From: Dipylidium caninum
Lineage: Eukaryota; Platyhelminthes; Cestoda; Cyclophyllidea; Dipylidiidae
Direction of reading: 5' to 3'
NCBI GenBank assembly: GCA_017562135.1
Contig: QEYB01001642.1
Location: 744,001 to 808,000 of the forward strand
DNA length: 64,000 bases
Below the pieces are notes generated by a model. The model was not told where the DNA came from. It searched no databases and saw only the letters and a list, made by a program, of their open reading frames with translations. Shown in pieces: positions 1-13,615 of the stretch. Every line of letters begins with the position of its first letter. Position 1 is the stretch's first letter. A program made the position numbers and the translations under genes.

Positions 1-2071
1 CGGCAACTCTGTACATTAGATAACTTGACAAAGATAAACACACACACACAAGAGAGAGATAAAAGCAAAATTGCGTATAAACAGAATCGATTAATAACCC
101 ATGTGGCATTTTTATTAGTTGCCACAGTAGATATTAGCCATAACAATTCCCTAACATTGAAAGGTTATACGTGGATAGAGGGTTAGAGTGAGTGAAGCTT
201 CCTCCTTAATTGTGAAAGAAGAATAAAATCATCTATTATATGAAACAGCAGGATTCAAATAAAAGATCAAGAACAATAGAGAGTCAAGTGAAAGAATAGT
301 CAAAATGGACAATATAGGAAACCAAATGAGTTAACAATTTTCAAAATTTTAAGAAACTACGAGGAAAATGGGGGAAGGCATGATAGAGCAAAACTGTCGA
401 TGTTCAGCAAAATTTAACAAAGCTAAAACGACTCATATAATACCTGAAGGGTATTATAATGCTGTAAAAAATAGTTAGACGCAAGAACAAGTTCTGCAAG
501 ATACTCATAATAAAGTTAGTCTCAAGGCTTGAGAATCAGATCGGAGAATTTGAAAACAGGATTATTTGGTAATATGAGGGTAGACATGGGAACGAAAGCA
601 AAAAATAATTTTTCGAAGGCATCAATAAGAACATCACTCAAGAGGACCAATGATGAAGAGTCATCAGGGAATTGCAGGAGATAGTCAAACCAGATACAAA
701 TTTGAGAAAGACAAGACATTAATAGGTTGAAATAATTACGTAAAGAGCGGAACGAGCACATAAAGTGTGACATAAACGGCATACTGTTTATTATTCCACC
801 AAAGGTAACCAAGACACTAGGAGTCCTCGAATCTGTAACACGACAAGTGTGACCAAATTGTAGCCGAGCGCCAAAGCAATTCTGACAAGTCAAATAGTCA
901 AGGAAACTTAACATTACAACCACTATGAACAGATTTCGAAGTGATATTTTGAACCTAATGATAATTACGCTACCTGAAACTCAGATGGAGTGGATGCAAA
1001 AATAAATGGCAGAAAAAATGCGACAATAAAAGTAAATTTAATAATTTTTCATACATGAATAAACTGAGTATGAGTTAGCGCATTGTGCATTTACTCTAAG
1101 CTTACAGAGAGTTGTAACCTTCCGCTTGCTGGTAGACTAATAAAAGGAAGTCACTGCCATCTCTCGGGTTGAGCGAAGAGAAAGTACCTCATTGACATGA
1201 TATGCAACTACTAGATAAATAGCATTTAAGATTTGGGACTGCGGTACGTGGAACTATAGAACAAGTTACTAAAATAAATCAACTTAAAAATCCAACTCCG
1301 CTTATAGCTCCAACTCTTCTAGCTTACACGACTCGCCTGCATCTAGCTGTCTTATTGTCCACTGAAAGAATGGACTATAAAACTGGGTATTACACAGAGG
1401 TTGGTCTGGGCCCAAGGTGAACCATGATGTGGACTCCTTGGGCCGATAAAAGCAACCAACACAGCACAGAAGATGTACCGCATTCAGACATATTTCAAAA
1501 CATGGAAGGTAGTCACTATGAGTAGAAGTATTAAACTAATAAATGCGTGTTTACAAAAATTCAAAAAAGACCAAAGGTAAAGATGACTACGCAAATAGGA
1601 AAAAAAGAGGGTTTTAGGAAGAGACTGATGATCCAAAGAAAGTAATCAAACTTCAAATTAAACATTCATGATGTAAATTAACCCAACCATTGGCGGTGCG
1701 CCCTGCTGGATAGATATACTGAATACACTAAAACCAATCAGAATTTTATCACACACACACCCGCCCCATCACCAGTGGTGGGGTGTAAAGAAATAATCTG
1801 TGCAAAAGCGCAGCTGCAACATGTGGTAATGTAATTCTCCATTGTAGGATTGCGTGAAGGAGGGGAGAGGACTGGCGAAGAGAAAGACGGCGCATGAGTC
1901 ATGCGTTGTTTCCACTGGCTCACACCTACCAGCAGCGCACGCCTGAGACCAAGGCAAGCACTGTCCTCAAATTGACCCCAACGAGACATGCACACACGCA
2001 TGCATGCACACGAATAAAATCAATAAGCAGTGGCATTGGCGGAGGGGGCAACCGAAACCGCGAAAACTCAC
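1..2071. other. Probable SSBP intron, no exon seen
   Basis: No exon was recognised here. The stretch lies downstream (in minus orientation) of the SSBP exon at 2072-2144, so it is most simply a long intron of that gene, whose remaining exons would be beyond the left edge. The plus strand is A-rich, the mirror image of the T-rich plus strand in introns of plus-strand genes in this window, which fits minus-strand transcription. Open frames here (for example minus 1738-2001 and 1769-1957) lack any recognisable domain. I looked for the next SSBP exon, which carries a Trp-Trp-Cys motif, and did not find it. Confidence 0.5.
38..59. repeat. CA/AG dinucleotide repeat
   Basis: A short run of CA units passes directly into AG units near the left edge. 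It is a compound microsatellite with no apparent function. Confidence 0.8.
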
Positions 2072-2144
2072 TTCCTGAAGGAAAGTCTGTGCGGCCTTCT
2101 GCGCACCTGAGTAGACCAAGTACTCGTACACGTAAAGGGCTAAT
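2072..2144 (-). CDS. SSBP: SSBP2/3/4-like LisH-domain exon (partial gene)
   Basis: A 73-nt internal exon on the minus strand encodes LALYVYEYL followed by SGAQKAAQTFLQE. This is the LisH/LUFS dimerisation segment at the N terminus of SSBP2, SSBP3 and SSBP4, the nuclear single-stranded-DNA-binding cofactors that stabilise LIM-domain-binding protein (LDB) complexes. The acceptor is a good CAG preceded by a T-rich tract (plus 2145-2147). The donor is GTGAGT directly after the Gln-Glu codons. One leading base completes a codon from the upstream exon, so the initiating exon must lie at higher plus coordinates; I could not place it. The next exon would lie left of about 2072 and is not visible, so the gene continues beyond the window. 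Only one exon is seen, but the motif is distinctive. It is divergent to the F-box gene that starts near 3153. Confidence 0.8.
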
Positions 2145-3152
2145 CTGAAATAGTCAAATGTGAACAAAAATGTGTTAATTTGGATGCAAGCACAATACAT
2201 ATTCTCTCAAGGTTCAAATCATGAGTTGATAAAACTAGGAAGGGGGCCAGGAACTGCAAACCGGTTATATCAAAGGAGAATCGGGTTTAGACGTATAATA
2301 CGGTATCAAAACTCATTAGAAAGGAGAAATTGGTCGCACGAAGTTAGGTATGGTTGATACAATATTATTTACAACTGAATAAAGGACCAATATATAAGCA
2401 TGCAACAAAGCAAATTCCATCCACTATGCTCTCGTAAAAATGCGAGGTATTTTATTTATGAGAAAGCAACAGACACTGAATTCTACACAGATTGGACTCG
2501 AAGGAGGATCCGCTGTTATTCGAAAACAGTATTTATCCTTGGTATTTTAGAATTACCAAATTACATGCACCCAAACAAAGGAATTTGCCAACGGCGTATC
2601 ATTACTGTTTCGACGCGGTCCACAAGTTATAGAATCAAAAGCAAATCTAAAGAGTGCGTTTCGGGCACTGTTAAAAGAAAGAGCCAGTTGAAATAACAGG
2701 CATAAAAGACTAGCAGGTCGGATATGCACTTGATACGTAAGGTAGTGCTCACTTTTCATTAGCTTGGGCATCAGAAGGGGAAGAAAACGGTTTTGGCTTG
2801 CCGAACATCGAAAGGTTTAATAGTCCAAAATTTATAAATCCTGATTTCACTAATTTAGGTTTTTCAGGCGAGTTACTCCGGGGTTGACGAACCCCAGCAC
2901 GCCACTGGTACGTCAGGAGAGACTGTTCGTGAACACGATTGGCTCCAGTTGAATACAGCCAGAGGTTACTCTGCGATTGGAAAACTTGCTTCAGAATTTT
3001 ATTGGATCACTTAACTACTTTAAGGTCATAATTTTATACGAGTTTAAACAATTATACCAATTTTTTAATTCATTAAAATTTGCTATTGATTTTATATAAT
3101 TTAATTGTAGGAAAATGCTTTTAATAATTAGCGAATATAGGGTAGTGGTTAA
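2145..3152. promoter_or_regulatory. Spacer between SSBP and F-box gene, possible bidirectional promoter
   Basis: This kilobase separates the minus-strand SSBP exon from the first plausible ATG of the plus-strand F-box gene. It must hold the 5' end of SSBP (first exon not found) and the upstream region of the F-box gene. Open frames such as plus 2160-2357 and 2400-2696 show no domain and no convincing splice context. No TATA box or other core element could be assigned with confidence. Confidence 0.35.
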
Positions 3153-6100
3153 ATGGCTTCGCCGGGCTTTGGGGCATTGACCCTCGACACATTCAACTCT
3201 TATATTCTGTCTCTTTTAGAAGTTGATCTGAATGTTGCAACCCACCAGCCTACAAGGTAGGACATTTATATTCAAGTATCAACACGCATACAAAACCTCA
3301 ATTCGTCTGGCTGCAGACGCTTAAAACATATATTGACACGTTTTCCAAGGTTAAATATCTTCATTGGTTTTCTTGTTTCCCTAGTTTCACTCGCATTCTT
3401 GTCTACTTCATCAAAAAATTCACCTGATTGTTTCACAACACGAACTACCTCGTAGCAACTCGGGTTTCGTTGCCGTTGCTATGCTCTTCTGACTTGTATT
3501 TTTAAACTAACTTACGCCTTATGTAATATCCATATTACTTAGCTTATCGTTTGCCTGTTAACCTGTAGAATGGAGTAACTACCGTAATTGGGCTTTTATG
3601 CCCACATTGGTGTTAACTAAGATTTTCGCCTACCTGCCTTGGCGAGATCGGGCTCACGCTGCACTCACCTGCAAACGTTGGCTCAATGCTTTTTGCTCCC
3701 CTGACGTGTGGCGCGCTTTCACTTATCATCCACCGGCTCAGGGCTTAAAAAGGCCCCAGTATGACATGAAGATCTACTTCCTGGGGAGGTAACTATAGAA
3801 CCATTTATCTTGTTATTAACGAATATCGGTGACTTATAATTTGGTCAACTTAAAAATCCTTGAAAATGCGGATTTTTAGATATTTTGATGTTTGTAACAG
3901 ATACTAGTTTCTTAGATTGTTTTGGGACTAGGCTACAAATTTGATCATTACATTGCTTTTTTGTCAACAAGGGGGTTCCGGATTATTGGTTGGCACATCC
4001 AATATCTCCGATTTCCTGAAACGGAAGACTATTTCATGCTCAATCGTGTTCTTTTGTTAATCGCGGAGTTCTTTGAAGCCCATCCAATTCGGCATAATTT
4101 TTCGGGAAAATCTGTTGTCTCCACTGAGATTCTCTTCCCCGCACTGGCTGCTCTTGAAGCTGAACTTTCTCCTTCCTCTTCCTCCTCTTCTTCCGCCTGC
4201 CCATTCGAACGTCAAAAAGCATCATCGTCCCTTCCTGCACCTTTTCATGGATCGGATGAAGGAGATTCGAATGATGAGGCGAAATCGACCCACGAAGAAT
4301 TGACAGAGCAGATTCCGTGGGAGGTTCTTGCTGAATCAGTTTCGGGCGATCCGGACTTGCAAAATTCTATAAAACTTGCCATGAAACTTCAACAAAAAGA
4401 ATATGAACGTGACTCATCTTATTCATCAGATTCGGCAAATTCTTCTGAGGTCTGGGATTTATATTTTTTATGACAAGATAATTACGGTTCTCATGACAGT
4501 AATTCCTATTGCCCTTACTTCCAGATAAACAGCTTTCTTGAGTATGTTGCGTGAGGCGTGTCGTAGGAACATATTCCATTTTTTGCATCAGTTGACACCT
4601 TATTCCGTTACAGCTAGATAATCTAAAACCTATTCTACACTAGCCTCCTATTATTTCCTTAGGAGTATTTTCATTAGTTTGTACAATGTGTGTTTCCCTT
4701 TATAGCTTAAAAACATTACGGTTTATCTGGCTGATGTGTGGAATTTCGCTGAGTGATGTAACAGTTGACCTAAAAAACGATGCCAGCATTTTTGGAATTA
4801 ACGATACTAGTATATTTTTGATAAAAATGGTCTTCAAATTTAGCATTCTAACTAAATACGTCGTTTTGAAGGTAATTATAATAAACACGGTAAAAATGGG
4901 TAGCTCACTAGTCTGCTATAGGTATCTTTTTAACAACTTTTCTGAGTCTTCGTTTTTCCTTAACGAATCAGACAAATTCTCAAATCCATCCGATTTGAGA
5001 ATTTGTCTTTTGTGAACCTTCCTCATTCCTATTTTTTCTGATGTGTAAACAAAAATGTTCACAAAATTCAACTTCTGATAATCTTTGGATTTCGAGTATT
5101 TAAAAAAGTGTGCACTCCCAATCAGATTATTAGGAACTTCAAATGAATTCTTCTTACGCAAAATATATAATGGGGATTGGGAACGCAACCTCTATGCAAA
5201 TTGCTTGGCCAATATGCGCACTTTTTGGTAGAATTAAATTTTTACTCTTTTAGTTTTTCATAGACTGCATGTTATTTTTTTCGCGTTTCAACATGGTTAT
5301 TGCTTTCCTCTGTAATGTGATTTTCAAATATTCGGGCCCTTTATCCCTGACAAAATATTTTTAGTGAGGGGATTGATGGTCTAAGTTAAAAATACGATCT
5401 TCGTTAGGAGGTGTGGTGGTGGTACTTTCCCATAATTTACCATAATTCTTGTCTTCGTTCAAACTGCTTTTGGGTAATTTTGCTCTTTTTTTTAAAATCA
5501 TGTAAATGCCTTCATTCACAAGTTAATGATCTTTTGCCACTGGTATAGCTTATCATTTCTTCTACGTTTCGCTAGAGCATCGTTATATTGGGATTCAGCT
5601 TATTGTTCATCTCTGCTTGGTAGATTGTGGCAATGTTTTTTTAGAAAAATAACAAAGTATCATATTATACCAAAAGTGTGTTCGATGGAAGCACTATTTT
5701 CCGTTCGTGAAACGAATTAATTTAGCATGAAAATAAGCAGTGGTAAGAGCATCCGTTAATTTGATATCCCCGTGTGGAATAACAAAAATGTCAATCACTA
5801 CAAGGTTCTACGGTCAAATCGCAATGTGGCAAATGTTACGACCGCTTAAATTATGATTTACCTAGAAATTTCCTGGCCTCAAGGCCCCTGTGTCCGAAAG
5901 TATGCAAATTTATTTGAAATTTTAGTTCCAATATAGCTAATTTGGAAAAGATGCTTTACCGTTGTTAGTTGGGTGCTCAACAGCCTAAGCTATTTGACTG
6001 TCAGATTTAGCATAACATCTGGTACGGTGACCATGCACTGTTACCATTAATGTCAATTGGGAAATCGAGTTATCCATATTAAACAGTAACTCCAACTCAT

Positions 6101-9100
6101 CTGGCATTTTTGGCTCCCGTGGGACTGGGTACTTGAGTTAAAAGTGCTTTTTTGACTAAGGAATTATGTTGGATCTTACGATTTTTTGCCACATTTTTTA
6201 CTCCTTCCGCTAATGTAATGTACACAATTGCTTCCCACCGATAATTATGCCTCCCCCATCCTTTCTCTTGATATTTTAAACGAGGGTACCTTGTTGGTGT
6301 TTGATTTTTTCTATGGTGTAATGTATAGAGAAATTTTTCAGCATTATGTTTTAATGAATAAGACTAATTTTTTAGCCATTGAGCATATTCGGTGTGTTTT
6401 TATCTCAACCGGCGGTAATCCGTGCTGCGAAGTAAATATTATTCATGACATGCTTTTGTCATTTTTAGTTGAATTAATTTTTACGATGTCTCCCAAGTTG
6501 TAAACTGAAATGCTTTTTCCGTTAATATCTGGTCAACAAATTACCTACGTTTTGTCGAGTATGCTCAAAACATTTCCACTCGAAAACAATTTTGAACTTT
6601 TTCTCAACCATGACTTTGCTTAAAAAGGCCTTTTGCCCAAGGTGGTATACTGATAGAGCCTCTGTTTCCCTGAGCTGCGTTTGCATTCATGTTTACAGAA
6701 TTGGAATTTTTCACCAACTCATTACTGTTGTATAATCATAACGTGGCTGAGGTCTTATTATATACAATTTTGTTCCCCGTTGGGTAATTTTTTGTCCATT
6801 TTGTGGTTACGGTTTACGGTCCACGGGATTTATCTTACCAGCACTCACGCTTTTGCTGTAGCGTAACCATGACTCTTAGCAGTTTATTTTTCCGCCGCGC
6901 CATGGGTCATTAAAGTTTACACCATTCGTTGTTTTGTGCCAATAACCGGAATTCCTACTTCAATTCCAACATAATATCATAAAGGCGTAGATACAGCTCC
7001 TGAGTTGAACGTTTTCGTGTTATCTTATCATAATGACAAGAATGCTGTGCATGTTTCTGTTCGCGAATATTTTTTATAGCTATTTACATGTTTTTCCTCG
7101 CGAACGTTAGTTACATTCGCTGATATTTTTCAGCATTCAGGATAATCTAAGATTTTATATGGTAGGGTTTTAAATTGCGAATTTACAAATTTTTAAATGA
7201 CCTGCTATGATTGTCGATTTTTTTCCGGCTTTTCCATATATGGCGCGGAATTTTTTATTCAGTAATTAGGAATAGTTTTTTTCTGTCGCTCATGCTTTCA
7301 GTGACCGTTATAATAACACCCGAAGAGTAAATGATTTTTCTCCTATTCAAATTAGGTAAATTTCCTTTTTCGTCTTAATATCGAGGTCAACCGTCAAAAT
7401 ATCGCAAATCCCAACCAAACCGTACGTTCCCGTTTTAAATGAAGCTAAGTGTTGACAGTAAATTCCATTGGGAGAAAGAGATAACACAATTTTTTTAAGA
7501 ATCTCGACCAGTCAACCCGCGTACCGCTTTCTGGGATCTGTACGCCCTCGCATGTTATGGACTTTTTTGTATTTTTATTAATACAGAGCGGAATTGGCTT
7601 CTCTTCTCAAACACGTGCGGATGCATCTTCGCAGCTCTCTAACTCGGTGCCTATCAGCTTGCAGTTTCGCAGCTCCTCTACCGTCGTACCACCATCGACC
7701 TCGGGTTTAACTAGCGGGACAGTAGGTGGACCTTCGGGAACAAGTGTTAGTCGCGGAGGGACAAGGGGTCATAAGTACCAGCGCAGCTTGAGCTGCAAAT
7801 TTTATCGTACCGCCCACCGACTGCCATATCCACCGGACACATCTAATCTCCCGCCTCCTTGTGTGCGTTCCTTCTCCCTCGACTTTCACGCTGAGTTCGA
7901 CGAGGCCTCGGGGGTCGTCTATGGCTCTGGGGGGGTGCTCTTCGCTACCATAGTCCGAGTTCTATCCCAACTCAAGCATTTGCGTGCCCTCTACCTCCGC
8001 AACCTCTTCCTCTCTCAACTCGACGCGCGCCAACTTCTCATTGAGGTCTCAACAGTACGTGATTCCTTACATTTTATCTCTGCTCACTAATTCATGCCAA
8101 TTCCCTGTTTGCTATGTTCACACACCCCTTTGCTTCTTAGCGCTTTCTCTGCTTTTACTGTACTATATGAAACGTTACGTCGTAGTCCTAAATATTTCTT
8201 TCCTCGGTTTTCAAAAGTGGCCGTATTTTTTACAAAATCAACTTTTTAACGTGTCACGTTTCCACTTGCTCATCTAGCTAGACAGACCAGATTCTAATAG
8301 GTTTATTTGACGACGAGTTAGTTTTATTGTCATCTTCAGACTAAACCTTCTTCCGGTTTGATTATTCCTATCCGACTTTCATAATGCTGTTAAGTGGTTT
8401 TACAACTCTGATCTCCATCTTTCCCCCACTTTTATGCTACTTCTCGTTGACTTGCATGTAATTCTCACACGGTTGTTTTGTTAGTTTTGAGTATATTATA
8501 GTCGGAAGTATAATGTTTTTCTTTTATTAATTGTTAAAGGCGACTCCTGGAATGCCATCAGTTTATTAATATAGTTTTTAATCTCCGGGAGGATATTAAT
8601 GACAATAAAAGCTTTTTTGGAGTGCCATGAATCCACACATGCAGTGGAAAAAAGAGCAAGTGATATTACCTCCAAAACACTATTGTTTTAAGTCTGTTTA
8701 AGTAGAATATTTTTTTGTTGCTCTTGCTAACGCCACTTGTTCCTTAATAATCTCCTATTCGGCCATTGTTAGACACTGCGCTTAAAAATATTTGTAGCTG
8801 CTCTATTTCCCGCCGCTTTTCGTTTGACCCATCTCTATTGTCCATTACTTCCACAGCTGTCCCGCTTCATGCAGTTTTCTTTTTTCATGCCTAACGTTGG
8901 TCCTTTTCTTCCATCGTAGCTATCATAGCATTGTTCTTTTTTACCAACTTAGTGCAAATGACAAATGCTTAGTATTTTGTTAGTATCACCCTTTATTTTC
9001 CCATAATCGCTGTATTTTCTTTATTAAATCTGTTTTATTCCTGTTTCTGAACTTGTTTTTTCAAACAGTTACGGAATGTAATGAAACACTTCGTAATGGT

Positions 9101-12100
9101 GTACCCTATGTGACCGCACATTTTTGGCGTTTTTTAACTTACATGATTGCGCAAATTATTTTTATTTTGTATTACTACAAAATTCGAGCTTGAAGAAGAG
9201 ACGCCGTTATTTTGCCAAACTTTTTTGACCTTCAACCGTGTTTATTCACAGGCGAACAGTGGTCCATTCTCATACATCGAGATTCTTCTATCTTAAACTT
9301 ATTTACGATTATCTCCAGTCACATAATAAACTTAAACGACATTCGATGATGAAAATGTGTAGAAATTCATAAGACTGACTTTTCAGTCAGACAGAAAATT
9401 ATTTCTTACCGAAAACAAAGTATTTATTTGAGCTGCTACTTTTTCTCTCCCCGCAGGTTGCCGGTCCCACCTTGGAGAGGGCCAGTCTCCTTCATGTATG
9501 CAAAGTCACCCACGAGCATTGGCCTGCGGAGGCAACTTATCAAAGCGAAGAATCCTCCAACCAAGGCCACTTTGCTCTGCCCCCGACCACCACTCCTTCC
9601 GTCGCTTCAGACGACACCGACAGATACTGGTATCTGCGTGACCCGCGGTGGCTGAGTGCTAGGCCACGACTGTTGGGCTGGAACCCGTTGGCCGACCTAT
9701 TTGCTCTTTTCCCCAATCTCAGTCGCTTAGAGATCGCACTAACCCAACTGACAGGTCCTATGTTGCTGCGTCTCGTCTACCAGACTCAACTTTCTGTGCT
9801 CATCTTAACTCAGGTGTGGTCATGTACCATAAGTTTGCTCCATCAAAGCGGGCGGTAGGATAATGGTAATCCGTTACCCGTCAGTTTATTGAGAGGACAA
9901 TTGCCAAAGCATTCGTCATTTTTTTCACTAAATTTTATGGTTTGTTACGTTTTTAACACAAATCAACAGGAAATACGCATTTCTTCTCTGGAGTAGTTTC
10001 GCTCTTGCAGATCTCGTTTGAATGTGTCCCATTTCAGCAGTATCGAGGCCGTTGGCATGCTAATTCTCTTAAATAAACGGTGCTATCATGTGCATGTTGC
10101 TACCCATTACTTTTGCTATTTTGGACTCTCTTAAAGTAGATTTTAATTCAGAAATTTAACATCTTTCTGACAGTGATATGCAGTGCACTTATGGGAGCAG
10201 AACAGGCGTTCATAAATGTTTATAGCTGGTATTTTTCTAATTTTACGCAAGTTGAATAATTGTGCCTCAGAACCTCACTTCAATCATAATTACTGCTAAT
10301 AGTGGGGTTAAAGTTGCAATTTACTTACACCCAATAATGGACGAGACAGCGTTATTTGTGGTGTTATCAACACGATAACTAGAACGAAGTGAAATTTTGG
10401 AAGTTTGCCACACCTAACTTGACAGTTTTTAGGCATAATAGAGTTAGGTGAGATGCTTGCATTGTTACTTTCAGTGTCTCTTAACGCATGGCTTTTATTT
10501 CCCATTTCAGCTTGCATGTTAGGGTAAGTATTTTCGTTGTACATTGAATTCTTTTCTGTGCTTTAAAATACCCCCTTTTTCGTGAATGATTTTTAATAGA
10601 GGAGTCAGAGTGGTGGTTGCTTCCGCCTTAATGGTGTAAGAGTCTCTTTAATTCATCCACTTAAATAGAATGCCGATTTTCTATTTTTGTAAAATTTTGT
10701 TATACCATCCTTTTATGGTATACAAGTTTGAAACAAACGTCTGTCATTAGGGGCTCTGAAAAACTTAACATCTCGGGGTAATCTAGAACCTGACAAGAAC
10801 CTGACAAGCGCATGGTATTTATTTTTGATTCTCCAATTATGAACTTAACGGGCTGAAATAATTTCTTTCTGTACACATGGCTTCTTTTAAATGGATCTCC
10901 TGGAAAATACGCAAGCGAATAAGCGCAACAGTGGAGGAAATAATGTCGAAGCTCATGATATAACCTTGGGGTAGAATTCGTGCTATTTGTAAGTTTTGAT
11001 TTTCTCCTAGACTGACTTATCACCACGTTGGATGGAACATGTCCCTAATGAAGATCCACTGACAACTGTTACCCGTGAGGCAGGGGACATCGGGATGGAA
11101 TCGGGGGCTACGCACAATAGTGCTGAGTATTACGTGGATTGGGGTGCGGATGTGCCGGTGGTACGGCATGGCGCACCTCCGGAACAACGAGGAGCAACGC
11201 TTGGTGGTACTGCCGACTTTTGGCGTCCGGTGGCGCCAGAGTTCTGGCGTCAAGCAGTACGCTTGCGACCCACACTCAGTGTTCATGTGCGTCTGCGCTT
11301 TCTCTACCCGCGTGCCTCCTCCGACCTTTGTGTCCTAGCTCTCCCAGCTCTCCCTGCGCCTCTCGTTTCTGTGGTCTGCGTCTTTGGTTCTGGCGACCAG
11401 ACCGCTACGTACAGGCTCTTTGAACGTTCCATACCCTCAATCACTCAATATGCTGGCACTCTCACAGACCTTGTCCTTCTCACTGAGGTACTTATTACCA
11501 CAAATCATTGGATCTTAAGGGATCGGAATCACAAGAACGTAGTGGTTCTCTTTTAGCTAGATCTAGAGGCAGTGGAAGCAGAGGAGAAGGAGAAGGAGCA
11601 AATGGAGCGGTTGTACGGAAGACGACTATGTTTTAGTTCTCCGAGTCGCCAAAAACGTCGTCAAATCACCCCGACAAAGGATATTGTGCCTCAAGCGTTG
11701 GATGAACAACTGCTACGTCTCCTCTCCGCCTGTCCTAACGTCTCCTCATTGAGTATCGGTGGACGCCTACTTAATATTCATCTGACAACAGCTAGTCAAA
11801 TCTGCCGACTCCTCGTGAAGGCAGCTCATGCTAGACCGAGAGGAGGTGGTAATGTGCAAAGACCTCCACCACCAGAGTTGCACATCGATGTTGGCTCGAT
11901 CCGCCTCAGTGGACCAATCCCAGAGTCTGCGACGGAACGCGACACCAGTGTGTTTCTCGAGTTGATGCGCGACTTTCGTGGCAAGGAAATAGATTCACCA
12001 GTGGCGAAGCAACGCGCTGCGGAGTGTCTTATTGCCGCTGCCTTAGGCAGTCATCGGTGGCATTTCATGCGGACGGAGGAGTTTCGGCGTCATGCTCTGA

Positions 12101-12117
12101 GCTACGCAGCTGTCTAA
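3153..12117 (+). CDS. FBXO39: F-box only protein, FBXO39/FBXO33-like (7 exons)
   Basis: F-box proteins recruit substrates to SCF (SKP1-CUL1) ubiquitin ligases. Exons: 3153-3256, 3576-3788, 3972-4449, 7587-8054, 9457-9813, 11011-11487, 11557-12117. Their lengths sum to 2658 nt, 886 codons including the stop, and every phase matches. Exon 2 carries the F-box: WAFMPTLVLTKIFAYLP, then ALTCKRWLNAF and WRAF, close to the WAFLP...VFWWL pattern of vertebrate FBXO39. Later exons carry LRR-like or hydrophobic segments such as LKHLRALYLRNLFL and FPNLSRLEIAL. One segment in exon 6, FWRQAVRLRPTLSVHV, resembles the FBXO39 region after its repeats. Exons 3 and 4 contain long Ser/Gly/Pro-rich insertions not expected in the family, so the protein is much longer than the vertebrate one. 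The last four introns are phase 0. The first exon (ATG 3153) and the acceptor at 3575 are the weakest part; translation could instead start at ATG 3598. The choice between FBXO33 and FBXO39 is uncertain. Confidence 0.8.
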
Positions 12118-13615
12118 CCTTCCGTTCATGCATTCAGGCACACGCATCTGTACCCGCTTACTTGCTTTCTTATCATAGCAGATCAACATCATTTTCCTAG
12201 ATATCCTATTCTCTGTTCATTACTTTTCCTTTTAAAAGCTTCATATGATGTCTGTGAATGGAACGACAGTTTGATTTTGGATTGATTTACTTGTCGGGAT
12301 ATTAATTTCTGTTGTAACTACTACCGTCGTACATATAGCAGTTCATCGAATGGCCCTGTAACGCTGATGATCTTGAGCCCACTTGAGATCCTAATTAATG
12401 TACGGTAGATCAACTTCTTTGATTGTTGGGTATCATCATGCGATGGATCTTAGCTAGAGCGAGGGATAATAGGATCTAGAGAGGCCTGACGATTTGTAAA
12501 CAGGGATAGTTTTGCGAATGCATGCCACAAGCCTGTATCAATCAAAGGCATTAACTGGTATATCAAAGGTAAAATTGCGTCGCGACGAATACTGCTGACA
12601 TGACAACCTGGTTCATGCCTGCATGCACCAGTAATACCCCCCCCATGCTCTGCGCTTTTGTTTATCATCTAATTATGTTAGGAAAGCTGAGAAGATTGTA
12701 TACTCCAACTCACGAAATATAGGATTATCCGGAAGGTGACAAAAATGTTAGCTGAAAGCAGGGTCGGTGCAATGAGTGTTCTCACGATCAATTCGACTTT
12801 TAGGACAAATAACAGAGAATGACAGCGGTGCAGATAAAAGTCTTCGAACGTACCTCGGGAGAGACCTGAATGGCCTCATAGCGAGGCTTCCAACTATACC
12901 ATCACACAGAAATTATTGAATTCTTATGATGGCGTTATAATGAAATAGGCTAGATCTCATCGAAAATTTAGGCCAAAATCTGGACGACCAAACAATTACT
13001 TAACTAAATACTTTTGAAACATGATCCAGTCAATAGTCGTCGGTGAATAACTCAGTAACTAAAGCATTGCTCTCTGACAGAAGTATCAGTCGTACAACAT
13101 TTTGTAAAATGATATGTCCTCCCAAACGCTCAGGTAAAAAGAAAATTGAGTCGCGCATGTTTTATCCTCAAGAATGTGAGAAGTAGGACCGCGATTAAAT
13201 CGCCATTTAATTTTTGCCTAAGTGCAGGTGATGAGGTCGCCATTTCAAATCCAAGTCAAGTAGATAAAGGCAGTTTTAAAACCGATTTGTCAAAGAGGTC
13301 AAGTAAACTGTGCCTACCAGAGATATACAATGTAGAACATAGGAAAAAACTCTGATATATTCTACATATAATTTAGCCCTTTACTGGAGTGTCAACACAG
13401 TGAAATTATTGAAATAAGACTAATTCAGGAATGTTTTGGAAATTAGCCTGTTGTCCTGTCCTTGCCAAACGTCATAAAATTGCCGCCTACTTCGACTTTC
13501 TACTCGCCCGACTTCTTTGTTAGTTGTCTGTGCAGCAATGAGATGTTCGGCCCCCGGCTTCGGACCTTTACTACCGTCATGAAATCCTGTGACAAAAACT
13601 ATCGGACCTGCAAAT
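12118..13615. other. Intergenic between F-box gene and MICAL
   Basis: This holds the 3' flank of the F-box gene and the 5' flank of MICAL. No coding exon was recognised. From about 12440 to 13440 the plus strand turns purine-rich, unlike the T-rich introns on either side. Short frames (minus 12450-12668, plus 13146-13355) have no domain signature. Confidence 0.4.

Noticed and set aside
1738..2001. Minus-strand frames next to the SSBP exon as further SSBP exons
   Set aside because: They lack the expected WEKNI...SWWCVFWDLYC region of SSBP proteins and have no in-phase acceptor; more likely intron.
3916..3971. Upstream part of the F-box exon 3 frame (GLGYKFDHYIAFL)
   Set aside because: Starting there leaves the phase one base out; the acceptor GTCAACAAG at 3971 with a T-rich tract restores phase, so this piece is intron.
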